From positions 1 to 62,917 of the forward strand of contig JAFMHC010000005.1 in the NCBI GenBank assembly GCA_017854775.1: a stretch of DNA of 62,917 bases, given 5' to 3'. Origin of the DNA: Gammaproteobacteria bacterium (lineage in GTDB: Bacteria > Pseudomonadota > Gammaproteobacteria > Arenicellales > Arenicellaceae). Below the pieces are notes generated by a model that did no database searches, was not told the DNA's origin, and saw only the letters and a program-made list of their open reading frames with translations. The position numbers were made by a program, and so were the translations under genes. How positions within the stretch are numbered: position 1 is the first letter of the stretch; every line of letters starts with the position of its first letter. This document shows positions 53,372 to 62,902 of the stretch, piece by piece.

Positions 53372-54205
53372 TTACTCAGGTGAATTTTGTTGCCAAGACG
53401 GTGAGCGTTTTTCAAAGAACGCATTCAGCCCTTCTTGCCCTTGCTCTGATGCTCGCAGCCGGGCGATAACGTCGCTAGTCTCATTCATTAGCTGCTCATC
53501 AATACTGCAATGCGCAACTTGGCTAATCAATTGTTTAGAAATCTTAATTGCGTTGGGGCTATTGGCTAATAGCGCAACAATAAATTTCTCAAGAATATCG
53601 TCTAACTGTTCAAGTGCGGTAACTTCGCTTACCAAGCCTAGAGATCGGGCGGTATCGGCTGAGAAACGCTCGGCAGTAAGAAAATATCGACGGCATGCGC
53701 GTGCGCCAATGGCGGCAATAACGTAGGGCGAAATAGTCGCCGGCGCGATGCCAACCTTCACTTCGCTTAGGCAAAAGCTGGCGTTATCACTGGCGACCAC
53801 CATGTCGCAGCAACTCGCCAGACCGACCGCACCCCCATAGGCAGCACCTTGCACGCGCGCGATTGTCGGTACACTGAGCGTATTCAAGGTTTGCAGCATA
53901 ACTGCTAGTTTTCTTGCGTCGGCCAGGTTCTCTTGATACGAGAAATCAACCATGCGCTTCATCCAATTTAGATCACCACCAGCGGAAAAATTTTTACCGT
54001 TTGCAGCCAACACCATCAGCTTGACGTTCTGATCTTGATTGATCTGAGTGAATAAACTCGTCAGCTGGGCGATGATGACATCATCAAAGGCATTGTGTTT
54101 TTCTGGGTTATTCAAGGTGACAGTAGCGACCCCGCGTTGGTCTAGTTGATAGAGCACTGGCTCACTTACAACTTCTGAATTACTCATGTCTGTTGAATCA
54201 CTCAT
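53372..54205 (-). CDS. liuC: Methylglutaconyl-CoA hydratase
   Basis: 277 residues. Crotonase fold: NNPEKHNAFDD, the oxyanion loops KNFSAGGDLNWM and GAAYGGAVGLASCCDMVVA, and SEVKVGIAPATISPYV, where the acid residues lie. It hydrates 3-methylglutaconyl-CoA to HMG-CoA. It sits between liuB (gap 2 bases) and liuD (gap 4 bases). An alternative start is 54187. Confidence 0.94.
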   Translation of the reverse strand: MSDSTDMSNSEVVSEPVLYQLDQRGVATVTLNNPEKHNAFDDVIIAQLTSLFTQINQDQNVKLMVLAANGKNFSAGGDLNWMKRMVDFSYQENLADARKLAVMLQTLNTLSVPTIARVQGAAYGGAVGLASCCDMVVASDNASFCLSEVKVGIAPATISPYVIAAIGARACRRYFLTAERFSADTARSLGLVSEVTALEQLDDILEKFIVALLANSPNAIKISKQLISQVAHCSIDEQLMNETSDVIARLRASEQGQEGLNAFFEKRSPSWQQNSPE

Positions 54206-54207
54206 AG

Positions 54208-55827
54208 CTACATCCTGAACACGCCATAGCGTGTCTCTTCAATTTCTTTATTAAGTGAGGCCGAGATAGCTAACCCCAGCACTTGGCGAGTATCGGCAGG
54301 GTCGATAACGCCGTCATCCCAAAGTCGTGCAGAGGCATAATGTGCATGGGCTTGAGCTTCGTACTCATCAATAATGGGTTGCTTGAATGCGGTTTCGTCT
54401 TCGGCACTCCAGTGTTCACCAGACTTTTCTTTCTGGGCGCGTTTTACTTGAGATAAAACGCCGGCCGCTTGCTCGCCACCCATCACTGAGATGCGGGCGT
54501 TTGGCCACATGAACAAGAAGTTAGGGTCATAGGCGCGACCACACATCCCGTAATTTCCGGCGCCATACGAGTTACCTATCAGAACGGTGAATTTTGGAAC
54601 TTTGGCACAGGCCACAGCCATCACCATTTTTGCACCGTGCTTAGCAATGCCACCAGCTTCGTATTGCTTGCCGACCATAAAGCCGGTAATGTTTTGTAGA
54701 AACACCAAGGGAATTTTTCGTTGCGCACATAGCTCAATAAAATGAGCGCCTTTCTGTGCTGATTCGCTAAACAAGATACCATTATTGGCGACTATACCAA
54801 TAGGGTAACCCATAAGGCGGGCGAAGCCGCAGACTAGCGTAGTACCAAATAATGCTTTGAATTCATCAAACTCAGAGCCATCAACGATGCGCGCAATTAC
54901 CTCGCGCACATCAAAGGGCTGACGCTTGTCTTTAGGAATAATGCCGTACAATTCTTTACTGTCGTAGAGCGGTTCGACACTGTCTTTAACGTCTAATTGA
55001 TTGGGCTTAATGCGATTCAACCTGGCGATCGATTGGCGTGCTAGTTGTAGCGCATGACTATCGTTTTGAGCGTAGTGGTCAGACACCCCAGATTGGCGGC
55101 AATGCACATCGGCACCTCCCAATTCTTCGGCACTAACTACTTCACCTGTGGCCGCTTTTACCAGTGGCGGGCCAGCTAAAAAAATGGTCGCCTGATTAGC
55201 AACAATGATGGATTCATCAGCCATTGCAGGCACATAGGCACCACCTGCGGTACACGAGCCCATGACCACGGCAATCTGTGGAATATTTTGTGCTGACATA
55301 TTGGCTTGATTGAAGAATATACGACCAAAATGTTCTCGATCAGGGAACACTTCGTCTTGCCTAGGTAGATTGGCGCCACCCGAATCAACTAGGTAAATAC
55401 ACGGCAAGTGGTTTTGCTCGGCAATAGCCTGCGCGCGTAAATGTTTTTTAACCGTAAGCGGGTAGTAGCTGCCGCCTTTGACCGTCGCGTCATTGGCAAC
55501 AATCATACATTCTTGTCCGGCGACCACGCCAACGCCAGCAACGACTCCGGCACTGGCGACTTCTTCTCCGTCATAGACTTCATGAGCGGCTAATTGCGAT
55601 ATTTCTAAAAATGCCGAGCCCTCATCAATCAATTGATCGACACGATCCCGCGCCAAAAGTTTGCCGCGAGATTGATGCCGAGCTTGTCGGCTCTCACCAC
55701 CCCCCAATTTTATATGCTCAATTAGCGCATACAATTTATCCAGATGCGTTTGCATGTACTCGGCATTGGCAATGAAATCTTCAGAGCGTGTATTGATCTT
55801 GCTTTTAAGTTGGTTCATGGTGAGCAT
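54208..55827 (-). CDS. liuB: 3-methylcrotonyl-CoA carboxylase beta subunit
   Basis: 539 residues. Carboxyltransferase of the AccD/PccB class: [48 protein letters not shown] and [18 protein letters not shown]. It carboxylates 3-methylcrotonyl-CoA with the LiuD biotin. ATG 55818 is an alternative start with equally weak RBS context. Confidence 0.96.
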   Translation of the reverse strand: MLTMNQLKSKINTRSEDFIANAEYMQTHLDKLYALIEHIKLGGGESRQARHQSRGKLLARDRVDQLIDEGSAFLEISQLAAHEVYDGEEVASAGVVAGVGVVAGQECMIVANDATVKGGSYYPLTVKKHLRAQAIAEQNHLPCIYLVDSGGANLPRQDEVFPDREHFGRIFFNQANMSAQNIPQIAVVMGSCTAGGAYVPAMADESIIVANQATIFLAGPPLVKAATGEVVSAEELGGADVHCRQSGVSDHYAQNDSHALQLARQSIARLNRIKPNQLDVKDSVEPLYDSKELYGIIPKDKRQPFDVREVIARIVDGSEFDEFKALFGTTLVCGFARLMGYPIGIVANNGILFSESAQKGAHFIELCAQRKIPLVFLQNITGFMVGKQYEAGGIAKHGAKMVMAVACAKVPKFTVLIGNSYGAGNYGMCGRAYDPNFLFMWPNARISVMGGEQAAGVLSQVKRAQKEKSGEHWSAEDETAFKQPIIDEYEAQAHAHYASARLWDDGVIDPADTRQVLGLAISASLNKEIEETRYGVFRM

Positions 55828-55865
55828 CTACTAATAATTTCTAATCATGGCTGGTTTACCCAATC

Positions 55866-55913
55866 TGCTGCTACTTAGGTCTGCTACTACGTTAGTCCGC
55901 TACTACTTAGTTT
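55866..55913. repeat. Degenerate tandem repeat, 16 bp x 3, ending on the liuA stop
   Basis: TGCTGCTACTTAGGTC (55866), TGCTACTACGTTAGTC (55882) and CGCTACTACTTAGTTT (55898-55913). The last unit includes the stop codon of liuA (55903-55905, minus strand), so the repeat extends downstream from the stop. Confidence 0.78.
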
Positions 55914-57072
55914 CGGCAAATAGTTCTCGGCCAATCAGCATGCGCCGAACTTCTGATGTGCCAGCCCCAATTTCGTATAGTTTAGCGTCACGAAGTAGCC
56001 GCCCTGTAGGGTATTCATTAACATAGCCGTTGCCACCCAGTGTTTGGATTGCTTGCAATGCCATTTGAGTCGCTTGCTCTGCGGTATAAAGAATCACCGC
56101 CGCCGCATCTTTACGGCTTTCGAGTCCGAGGTCACATGCTCTCGCGACCGCATACAGATACGCTCGGCTGGCACTTAAGGAGGTGTACATGTCGGCGATC
56201 TTGCCTTGCATTAATTGAAATTCGCCAATGCTCTTATCGAATTGTTTGCGCTCATGAATGTAAGGAACAACGACATCCATACAGGCCTGCATAATGCCCA
56301 CAGGGCCACCTGATAAGACCGTTCTTTCATAGTCTAAGCCCGACATCAAAACGCGTACGCCACCACCTTCAAAGCCCAAAATATTTTCTTCTGGAACCAA
56401 GCAGTCTTGAAAGACTAATTCGCAGGTATTGGAGCCGCGCATACCCAATTTGTCGAGCTTTTGCGCTTGGCTGAAACCAGTAAAGTCACGCTCGACAATA
56501 AACGCTGTGATGCCGCGTGAGCCACCGCTTATATCTGTTTTTGCATAGACAACATAGGTGTCGGCGTCGGGGCCATTGGTGATCCACATTTTATTACCAT
56601 TGAGCACATAATGATCGCCTTTTTTATCGGCTCTAAGCTTCATGCTTACCACATCTGAGCCAGCGTTCGGTTCTGACATTGCCAATGCGCCAACATGCTC
56701 GCCTGAGCAAAGCTTTGGCAGATATTTTTGTTTCTGTGCTTCGCTGCCGTTCTTATTTATTTGGTTCAGACATAGGTTTGAGTGTGCGCCGTATGACAAA
56801 CCGACTGACGCTGATGCTCTACTGATTTCTTCCATTGCCACGCAATGCGCCAAGTAACCCATATTGCTACCGCCATAGGCTTCATCGACGGTAATGCCTA
56901 GTAAGCCGAGGTCACCAAACTTGCGCCACAAGTCCATTGGGAATTCATTTTCCGAATCTATTTGTGCCGCTCTCGGGGCTATTTCCGCTTGCGCGAACTG
57001 GTAAGTCATATCACGCAACATATCAATCTCTTCACCGAGGTTGTGTTGCAAAGTTGGGTAAGAAACGGTCAT
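55903..57072 (-). CDS. liuA: Isovaleryl-CoA dehydrogenase
   Basis: 389 residues, FAD acyl-CoA dehydrogenase. The family signatures [30 protein letters not shown] and the C-terminal [21 protein letters not shown] are present; the catalytic Glu of this subgroup lies near [11 protein letters not shown]. It oxidises isovaleryl-CoA in leucine catabolism. It is the first enzyme gene after liuR, with an 86-base gap. Confidence 0.96.
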   Translation of the reverse strand: MTVSYPTLQHNLGEEIDMLRDMTYQFAQAEIAPRAAQIDSENEFPMDLWRKFGDLGLLGITVDEAYGGSNMGYLAHCVAMEEISRASASVGLSYGAHSNLCLNQINKNGSEAQKQKYLPKLCSGEHVGALAMSEPNAGSDVVSMKLRADKKGDHYVLNGNKMWITNGPDADTYVVYAKTDISGGSRGITAFIVERDFTGFSQAQKLDKLGMRGSNTCELVFQDCLVPEENILGFEGGGVRVLMSGLDYERTVLSGGPVGIMQACMDVVVPYIHERKQFDKSIGEFQLMQGKIADMYTSLSASRAYLYAVARACDLGLESRKDAAAVILYTAEQATQMALQAIQTLGGNGYVNEYPTGRLLRDAKLYEIGAGTSEVRRMLIGRELFAETK

Positions 57073-57158
57073 GGGTTCTCCGAGGCTATGGTGCCTTAGG
57101 TTTTTAATTGCTTAGCGTTTTACTTATTTAACCCTTTATTTTATCAGGCTAAAATTAC

Positions 57159-57602
57159 TTAATGAATTCTACTTAGCGATTCGGAGCAGCGCTGTTCAGC
57201 GGCTTCGAGATCTAAGAGGGTGAGTTCGAGGTCTTTCTGCTGCTGCTCTAACTGCAAACGTTTATCTTGAATTTTATCGATCAAACTCAGTATTTGCTTG
57301 CTGTTAGTACCTACCGGGTCGTACATCAAAATGATCTCAGCGCTCTCGTCTAGGCTGAGACCTAAACGCTTACCGCGCAGTATCAACTTGAGACGCGTTC
57401 GATCAGCCATAGTGTAAACACGCGTTTGGCCCGAGCGACTAGGGTTTAGTAAACCTTTCTCTTCGTAAAAACGCAGAGTTCGAGTGGTAACGTCGAATTC
57501 TTTGGCGAGTTCGCGAATAGAGTAGTCTTGTTTCATCTTGTCGACTTTTCTATCGAGTTGTTTATCGGGCTTTTTGCCAGACTGTTTATCTAGCTTAGAC
57601 AT
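57159..57602 (-). CDS. liuR: MerR-family regulator of the liu operon (LiuR)
   Basis: 147 residues as drawn. The winged-helix MerR domain begins YSIRELAKEFDVTTRTLRFY, followed by a dimerisation coiled coil (about 100-140). The first 22 residues are a Lys/Asp-rich degenerate repeat (KQSGKKPDKQLDRKVDK); ATG 57536 would remove them and give 125 residues. LiuR represses branched-chain amino acid catabolism genes in gammaproteobacteria. A matching palindrome is upstream at 57655-57670. Confidence 0.9.
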   Translation of the reverse strand: MSKLDKQSGKKPDKQLDRKVDKMKQDYSIRELAKEFDVTTRTLRFYEEKGLLNPSRSGQTRVYTMADRTRLKLILRGKRLGLSLDESAEIILMYDPVGTNSKQILSLIDKIQDKRLQLEQQQKDLELTLLDLEAAEQRCSESLSRIH

Positions 57603-57654
57603 CGTTTTGTTTGATCATCAGCAGTTAACATCATTGACGCTACTTTAAATTACG

Positions 57655-57670
57655 TTTACGTTAACGTCAA
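57655..57670. promoter_or_regulatory. Candidate LiuR operator
   Basis: TTTACGTTAACGTCAA is a near-perfect 16-bp palindrome (one mismatch) 53 bases upstream of liuR. The ACGTTAACGT core resembles, as I recall it, the LiuR site consensus in gammaproteobacteria. It would give autoregulation and control of liuABCDE. Confidence 0.65.
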
Positions 57671-57841
57671 CTTTAAAGATGGCGATTGTCCGTTTGATGT
57701 AATGAGTTCAACTGATCTGCCTGAGTTGAGCTAAGCGCTTTTTATCAGTTTTTTCGCACTGGATTATGATCAAATATAGCTAGTAACATTGGCTACAATA
57801 CTGCTAATGTTGTGCTTTATGAATAACCGTCAGAGTTAGTA

Positions 57842-58402
57842 ATGGCTATAACGACAGCACAAAAATGGATTTTTTCGGTTTGTGTCTTGGTGTTTACGGC
57901 TCTGGCAATTATCGCCTTATTAATGTTCCAGCCTCGACTAGAGACAATCCAAAACGATATTGAAAACGACTATCAATCAGTTTCGCATATCAGTGCGTCT
58001 GAATTTTCTGAATTAGATGTTAATAAGGTTGTGGTGTTTGACGTCCGAGAGCCTGAAGAATTTGCCGTGAGCCACATAGCCGGGGCAATTCAAGTTATGC
58101 CTAATATTGACCCAAGCGAATTTATTCAAGACTATGGTGACTTGCTTGAAGGCAAGCAAGTGGTGTTCTATTGCTCGGTTGGTCGGCGATCATCCGAATT
58201 GGCTAATAGGCTCGGTGATGCTCCGTTGGAACACGGTGCAGTCTCATCGAAAAACCTGATTGGTGGTGTGTTTTCATGGGTCAATCAGAGTCGTCTTTTG
58301 CGTAACTCAAACCAAGATACCACCAATTTAGTGCACCCATATAATAAATACTGGGGGCGGCTAGTAGCCGACCCCAATAAGCTCAGCCTTACACCTCAAT
58401 AG
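57842..58402 (+). CDS. Membrane-anchored rhodanese-domain protein
   Basis: 186 residues. One N-terminal helix (about 9-30, IFSVCVLVFTALAIIALLMF) anchors a rhodanese domain (about 50-160): VVFDVREPEEFAVSHIAGAI and the active loop FYCSVGRRSSELA with Cys. It probably transfers sulfane sulfur or senses redox state in the periplasm; the substrate is unknown. It is divergent from liuR but shares no evident pathway with it. Confidence 0.88.
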   Translation: MAITTAQKWIFSVCVLVFTALAIIALLMFQPRLETIQNDIENDYQSVSHISASEFSELDVNKVVVFDVREPEEFAVSHIAGAIQVMPNIDPSEFIQDYGDLLEGKQVVFYCSVGRRSSELANRLGDAPLEHGAVSSKNLIGGVFSWVNQSRLLRNSNQDTTNLVHPYNKYWGRLVADPNKLSLTPQ

Positions 58403-58481
58403 TTGGAGATGGTAGTCTCGGGCAACTTGTCTTTGCGCTCATAGCTTGGTTACTCACAAATGTAATCTTATTCAGCTATCC

Positions 58482-58521
58482 TAGTGCTTCGCCGATACTA
58501 TGGTAGTGCTCCGCCGATACT
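58482..58521. repeat. Direct repeat, 18 bp, period 22
   Basis: TAGTGCTTCGCCGATACT (58482-58499) and TAGTGCTCCGCCGATACT (58504-58521), one mismatch, in the gap upstream of the DUF7282 gene. Confidence 0.7.
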
Positions 58522-58579
58522 TGCCATCCTACGATAGGCTATGCACAATGATTGAAACAGCATTGTTTACTTATGGAGC

Positions 58580-59095
58580 ATGAGCATGATTAAATTTGTA
58601 ACTGAAATAGTAGTAGCGGCAACCTGCCTTGCATTTGCCAGTTACGCCGATGCCGAAGACCAGTATGCCAAGGCTCAAGATACAACAGTCAAAGCGATCG
58701 ACAATGAGGCCCCCGCTGCTGAAAAAATCAGTCTGGCGAATGGTAAGAAAAATTGGATTATTGTCGACGGCGTTACCCGAGATGATAAAACGCTGACGTT
58801 TGCTGAAGTTCACATCGATGGAAATGGCTGGTTAGTGATGCATCCTTTTGAGGGTGGAAAGCCTAATGGTGACAAATATGTCGCCGCGTCATATGTTCAA
58901 AGCGGTAACAATAATAATGTTGAGATTAAAGTTCACAAAGGCGTCGAGGCCGGTGACATGTTTATCGTTATGCTACATCGAGATGTGAACCAAAATAAAG
59001 TACTGGATTTTGTGTTTACCAGTGATACAGGCGTGATGGACGAAGCCGTTTTTGAAGGCAGTACCATGGTTGCTCATGTTGTATCGGCTCCATAA
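58580..59095 (+). CDS. Secreted DUF7282-like protein
   Basis: 171 residues. The signal peptide is about 1-25 (AATCLAFASYADA). The mature protein has a repeated pattern typical of DUF7282: VHIDGNGWLVMHPFEGGKP, VEIKVHKGVEAGDMFIVMLH and VLDFVFTSDTG. It is periplasmic or outer-surface, function unknown. GGAGC precedes the ATG at 58580 (58586 also possible). A phosphatase gene follows 91 bases later. Confidence 0.75.
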   Translation: MSMIKFVTEIVVAATCLAFASYADAEDQYAKAQDTTVKAIDNEAPAAEKISLANGKKNWIIVDGVTRDDKTLTFAEVHIDGNGWLVMHPFEGGKPNGDKYVAASYVQSGNNNNVEIKVHKGVEAGDMFIVMLHRDVNQNKVLDFVFTSDTGVMDEAVFEGSTMVAHVVSAP

Positions 59096-59188
59096 AGTTC
59101 TTTGCTAAGCGGTTCTTTAGTAAGATGTTTTTAGCTTTGCTTTGAAACTAAAGCAGTTTTAAGATTAATAATTAAATAGAAAGTAGTG

Positions 59189-60316
59189 ATGAAAAAAATA
59201 ATTGCAGTACTCCTCCTATCAGTCAGCGTAATGGCGTGTTCTGGTGACGACGAGCAGAAAACAACGGCTAATGTAAACGCTGATCAGACGCCAGTTAAGA
59301 ACGTTATTTTTCTAATTGGCGATGGCATGGGCCTAGCGCAAGTATCTAAGGCAATGCAGACACGTGATGAACCGCTAAACCTTGAAAAAGCAAACTACGT
59401 TGGCTTGATGAAAACTAGTAGCTCTAAGGAAGTGATCACCGATTCAGCCGCCGGTGCTACCGCTTTTTCTATCGGGGTTAAAACATTCAACGGTGCGATT
59501 GGTCTAGACGGTAATGGACGCTCAAAGAAAACCTTACTAGAAATGCTCGCTGCTGATGGTTACTCTACTGGTCTTATTGCTACGTCCGGTATTACTCATG
59601 CCACGCCAGCCAGTTTTTATGCTCACGTCGAAAGTCGTGAAGACTACTACTCGATTGCGCAAGCATTGGTAAATGCACCGGTCAACCTCTTCATCGGTGG
59701 CGGCGAAGATCATTTCGATAAACGCAGCAATGAAAAACGAGGCAAGCCTGATGATCGCAATTTAGTAAAAGAGATGGAAGACAAGGGCGTTACCTTGATT
59801 AACAACTTGGGTGCATTAGAAAAAGCCACCGGCCGAGTTGGCTACTTCACCGCAGGCCAACACCCTGAATCAGTGATTAAAGGGCGTGGTGACTATTTAC
59901 CTAAGTCGATAAAACCAAGCATCGACTTTTTACAAAAAGAGACTAAGAAAGGCTTTTTCTTAGTAGTAGAAGGTTCTCAAATCGATTGGGGTGGTCACGC
60001 CAATGATCTTAATTACACCATGACTGAGCTCTACGACTTTGATAAAGCGGTTGGCGCTGCGATGAAATTTGCCGAGAAAGACGGCAACACATTAGTGCTG
60101 ATAACCGCCGATCACGAAACCGGTGGGCTAACGTTACCAACTTCCGATATCGAAAGTGACGAGCCATATAGCGAAGCGGGTCATGCGTACTCAACCATTG
60201 GCCATACCTCAGCAATGGTGCCAGTCTATGCTTACGGCAAAGGCGCCGAGAAGTTTACTGGTGTCTATGAGAACACAGCGATTTATCACAAGTTGCTGAG
60301 TGTTTTAGGTAAGTAG
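59189..60316 (+). CDS. phoA: Alkaline phosphatase lipoprotein
   Basis: About 375 residues from ATG 59189 (GTG one codon earlier). The lipobox VMAC predicts lipidation. Alkaline phosphatase motifs are present: IFLIGDGMGLAQV (metal Asp), TDSAAGATAFSIG (nucleophile Ser), HATPASFYAHVESR, EGSQIDWGGHANDL and TADHETGG. It releases phosphate from monoesters outside the cytoplasm. I see no clear Pho box in the 91-base gap upstream. Confidence 0.93.
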   Translation: MKKIIAVLLLSVSVMACSGDDEQKTTANVNADQTPVKNVIFLIGDGMGLAQVSKAMQTRDEPLNLEKANYVGLMKTSSSKEVITDSAAGATAFSIGVKTFNGAIGLDGNGRSKKTLLEMLAADGYSTGLIATSGITHATPASFYAHVESREDYYSIAQALVNAPVNLFIGGGEDHFDKRSNEKRGKPDDRNLVKEMEDKGVTLINNLGALEKATGRVGYFTAGQHPESVIKGRGDYLPKSIKPSIDFLQKETKKGFFLVVEGSQIDWGGHANDLNYTMTELYDFDKAVGAAMKFAEKDGNTLVLITADHETGGLTLPTSDIESDEPYSEAGHAYSTIGHTSAMVPVYAYGKGAEKFTGVYENTAIYHKLLSVLGK

Positions 60317-60331
60317 CATCAACTATAAATC

Positions 60332-60362
60332 GAGCCTCGTTTTGATAAGCGAGGCTCTTTTA
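60332..60362 (+). terminator. Intrinsic terminator after alkaline phosphatase
   Basis: GAGCCTCG (60332-60339) pairs with CGAGGCTC (60350-60357) with a 10-base loop, followed by a T-run. Confidence 0.75.
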
Positions 60363-60424
60363 AACGTTGAGACTCTTTCTATTATTTGAGACTCTTTTAA
60401 TAAGCAAACCTAGGTCAGTTTATT

Positions 60425-60925
60425 TTAATAAGCACCGTCGCTGTAAACTAGCTCATAACTATGGCTGTATATTTCTAGAATATTGCCAAATGGGTCTTCC
60501 ATGTAAATCATGCGATACGGCTTTTCGCCTGGGTAATAGTATCGCGGTTTCTCCATTCGTTTTTTGCCACCAGCTTCAACGATCCTTTCTGCCAGTTGTT
60601 CCAAATTAGGATCTTGAACACAGAAGTGAAATACACCGGTTTTCCAGTATTCAAAATTATCTTCTGGGTTAACTTGGTTCTTGAACTCAAACAGCTCGAC
60701 ACCAATGCGATCACCGGTTGAGAGATGAGCGATTCGAAATTTATCCCAATTGGCACCAAATACATCGGTACACATTACGCCTATTGGGCTGTCATCTTCG
60801 ACAACGTTGGTCGGCTTCATTATCAAATACCAGCCCATTACTTCAGTATAGAATTTAACCGCTTGGTCCAAGTCGGGCACCGAAATTCCAATATGTGAAA
60901 AGTTACGTGGATATACATTGCTCAT
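60425..60925 (-). CDS. VOC-family (glyoxalase/dioxygenase-like) protein
   Basis: 166 residues. Two beta-alpha-beta units of the VOC fold: HIGISVPDLDQAVKFYTEVM with a metal His, GVFHFCVQDPNLEQLAERI in the middle and MIYMEDPFGNILEIYSHS with a metal Glu at the end. It is a metalloenzyme of unknown substrate (lactoylglutathione lyase-like annotation is common). AAGGAG lies ahead of the ATG. It is divergent from the LysR gene, which is the likely regulator. Confidence 0.87.
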   Translation of the reverse strand: MSNVYPRNFSHIGISVPDLDQAVKFYTEVMGWYLIMKPTNVVEDDSPIGVMCTDVFGANWDKFRIAHLSTGDRIGVELFEFKNQVNPEDNFEYWKTGVFHFCVQDPNLEQLAERIVEAGGKKRMEKPRYYYPGEKPYRMIYMEDPFGNILEIYSHSYELVYSDGAY

Positions 60926-61020
60926 AGTGTTTTGCTCCTTAATTTAACGTGAGACAAGGTTATATTCGATCAATAATTATGTAAAATTATCATTTATAAT
61001 AATTATGAGTAGGTTATGTG

Positions 61021-61911
61021 ATGATTAATCTTATCTGGTTACGTACTTTTTGTACTCTCGTTGAAGTCTCGCACTTCACCCGTACGGCTGAGCAGCTAAA
61101 CATGACACAATCTGGGGTTAGCCAGCACATACAAAAGCTTGAAGATTACCTAGGGTTTCCCTTACTGCTAAGGCAAGGCAAGGGGTTTACACTTACTGAT
61201 GCTGGAGAAAACTTATATCGAGATGGCAAGAAAGTGATAAGCGCCTTATCTGATATTGAGATGCAGGTCGGAGCCAACCCAACTCACGAGGGAGTGGTTA
61301 GAGTTGCTTCGCCGGGAAGTATGGGGCTCAAACTATATCGGCATCTACTAACCGTGCAACAACAATACCCCAAGCTGGTGATCGATTATCGCTTCGCGCC
61401 TAACGCGGCCGTTGAGAAATTAGTCGCCGAAAATAAGGTTGATATAGGCTTTATGACTAGGCCGTCAACCCTAGCCGAAATCACTTGTAATCCTGTTGCC
61501 AAAGAAGAGCTACTGCTGGTTACTCCGGCAGGTATAAACGAGCCCAGTTGGCAGCAACTAGTATCGCTTGGTTTTATAGATCATCCTGATGGTGCTTATC
61601 ACGCCGGCCTGCTTCTAAGTGCTAATTATCCTGAATTTGAGCATGCTAAGCAGTTTAATCCGGCAGGTTTTTCAAACCAAATTAACTTAATACTTGAACC
61701 AGTAAGTATGGGCTTGGGTTTCACGGTGTTGCCTACTTATGCTGTTGGGGCGTTTGAAAATTCGACCAGTGTTAAAGTACATCGGCTAGCTAAGCAAGTC
61801 AGTGAAACACTCTACCTTGGAATAAATCGCAGCAAAGTCTTAGCTAATAGAGTTAATACCGTAATTAACGAGGCAAAGGATTGCCTTGCGCAAGACTTTA
61901 TAGAACAGTAA
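61021..61911 (+). CDS. LysR-family transcription regulator
   Basis: 296 residues from ATG 61021 (GTG 61018 also possible). N-terminal winged helix (FCTLVEVSHFTRTAEQLN, TQSGVSQHIQKLEDYLG) and a C-terminal substrate-binding domain with two lobes (about 90-290). Divergent placement 95 bases from the VOC gene suggests it controls that gene in response to a small-molecule inducer. Confidence 0.92.
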   Translation: MINLIWLRTFCTLVEVSHFTRTAEQLNMTQSGVSQHIQKLEDYLGFPLLLRQGKGFTLTDAGENLYRDGKKVISALSDIEMQVGANPTHEGVVRVASPGSMGLKLYRHLLTVQQQYPKLVIDYRFAPNAAVEKLVAENKVDIGFMTRPSTLAEITCNPVAKEELLLVTPAGINEPSWQQLVSLGFIDHPDGAYHAGLLLSANYPEFEHAKQFNPAGFSNQINLILEPVSMGLGFTVLPTYAVGAFENSTSVKVHRLAKQVSETLYLGINRSKVLANRVNTVINEAKDCLAQDFIEQ

Positions 61912-62387
61912 CTAATGTCTAGAGGCTTAAACTCAATCTGGCGCAATGAAAACGGGTGTAAATCCTAACCCGATAAAGATAACTTTTTTCGGCACCAATA
62001 CTATATCCACATAGCCGCATCTTTCTACGAATTGACTCGATAGACGGATTTATCCTACTCATTTTTGACTATTCCAATAACTGCATGCATATACAGTGTA
62101 TATTTAAAAGTCGACGAAACCAATCACTTTACCCTACTGGATGCTGCGCGTTTAGCAACCAAGAAATTATTTTTCTATATATAAAACAATGGCTTATGAT
62201 TTTTTTGAGAATAGCTAACCACGCTGCTATTCTACAAAGTGAGCATGCTCACTTTGACACCATAGAAAAGAACCTAGATGATAAAAAGAATAGATAATAT
62301 AGAAGGTTACGGCCGATTCGTTAAAACGAATCTAGCTGGAAAACGCGCATGCATACTAATAAGCTGTTAGATTTACCAGAGGCCACA
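61912..62387. other. 476-bp gap with a perfect palindrome and an SOS-like box
   Basis: A 22-bp perfect palindrome is at 62235-62256 (left half CAAAGTGAGCA), and CTGCATGCATATACAG at 62081-62096 fits CTG-N10-CAG. A 70-codon frame at 62085-62297 covers both but has no RBS and no family match, so I treat the region as non-coding. Confidence 0.55.
62235..62256. promoter_or_regulatory. 22-bp perfect palindrome, candidate operator
   Basis: CAAAGTGAGCA is followed directly by its reverse complement, with no spacer. It is 131 bases upstream of the lipoprotein gene. It may be a dimeric regulator site or a hairpin in a long leader. Confidence 0.5.
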
Positions 62388-62855
62388 ATGAGAACATCAT
62401 TCATCATAATTATCACCTTACTAGTAACTTCTTGCGTTCCAGTGACTGAACGGTCAATTCCTGCTGGCTATGAAGGACCAAGAGCAGTTATTAAAAGCAC
62501 CTCCAAAGCCTATTCAGGGTCGGAAGCAACTTTGTTCTACCTAAAAGAAGTCGACGGTCGTTTGATTAATAACGCTCTTTTGAGAGCTGAAGTACTGTCA
62601 AATGCAACTAACTCGCACTTGATTGCAGACCCTGAAAAAACTCAAGTTCGTACCGGCCCCATAAAACTAAAACTAGTTGCAACAAGGGTGATCGCTACTC
62701 CACCGGGGTTTTCCTTGAAAACCCAAGAGCTCGGCTTTAAAGAATTAGTTGTAAATATCGAGTCCGATAAAATTTATATGGTAAAAGGTGAAGAACAATC
62801 AGGTACAGCTCGTCTCTGGCTTGAAAATTCTATTACTAGTGAAACCTTTGAGTAA
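62388..62855 (+). CDS. Small lipoprotein of unknown function
   Basis: 155 residues from ATG 62388 (an ATG at 62349 would add 13 residues before the signal peptide). The signal peptide ends in the lipobox LVTSC. The mature part (about 135 residues) is predicted beta-rich, with GPRAVIKSTSKAYSGSEATLFYLKEVDG. No domain is recognised. A hairpin follows at 62872-62902. Confidence 0.75.
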   Translation: MRTSFIIIITLLVTSCVPVTERSIPAGYEGPRAVIKSTSKAYSGSEATLFYLKEVDGRLINNALLRAEVLSNATNSHLIADPEKTQVRTGPIKLKLVATRVIATPPGFSLKTQELGFKELVVNIESDKIYMVKGEEQSGTARLWLENSITSETFE

Positions 62856-62871
62856 GAAATCTAACGAATAA

Positions 62872-62902
62872 GGATAAGTCGTGCGCAGCCACGACTTTAT
62901 CC
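62872..62902 (+). terminator. Stem-loop after the last gene
   Basis: GGATAA-GTCGTG (62872-62883) pairs with CACGAC-TTTATCC (62890-62902) around a 6-base loop and one bulge. No long T-run follows, so it is only a probable terminator. Confidence 0.5.

Noticed and set aside
62085-62297. 70-codon plus-strand reading frame
   Set aside because: No RBS, no domain, and it covers the palindrome and the SOS-like box; composition looks non-coding.
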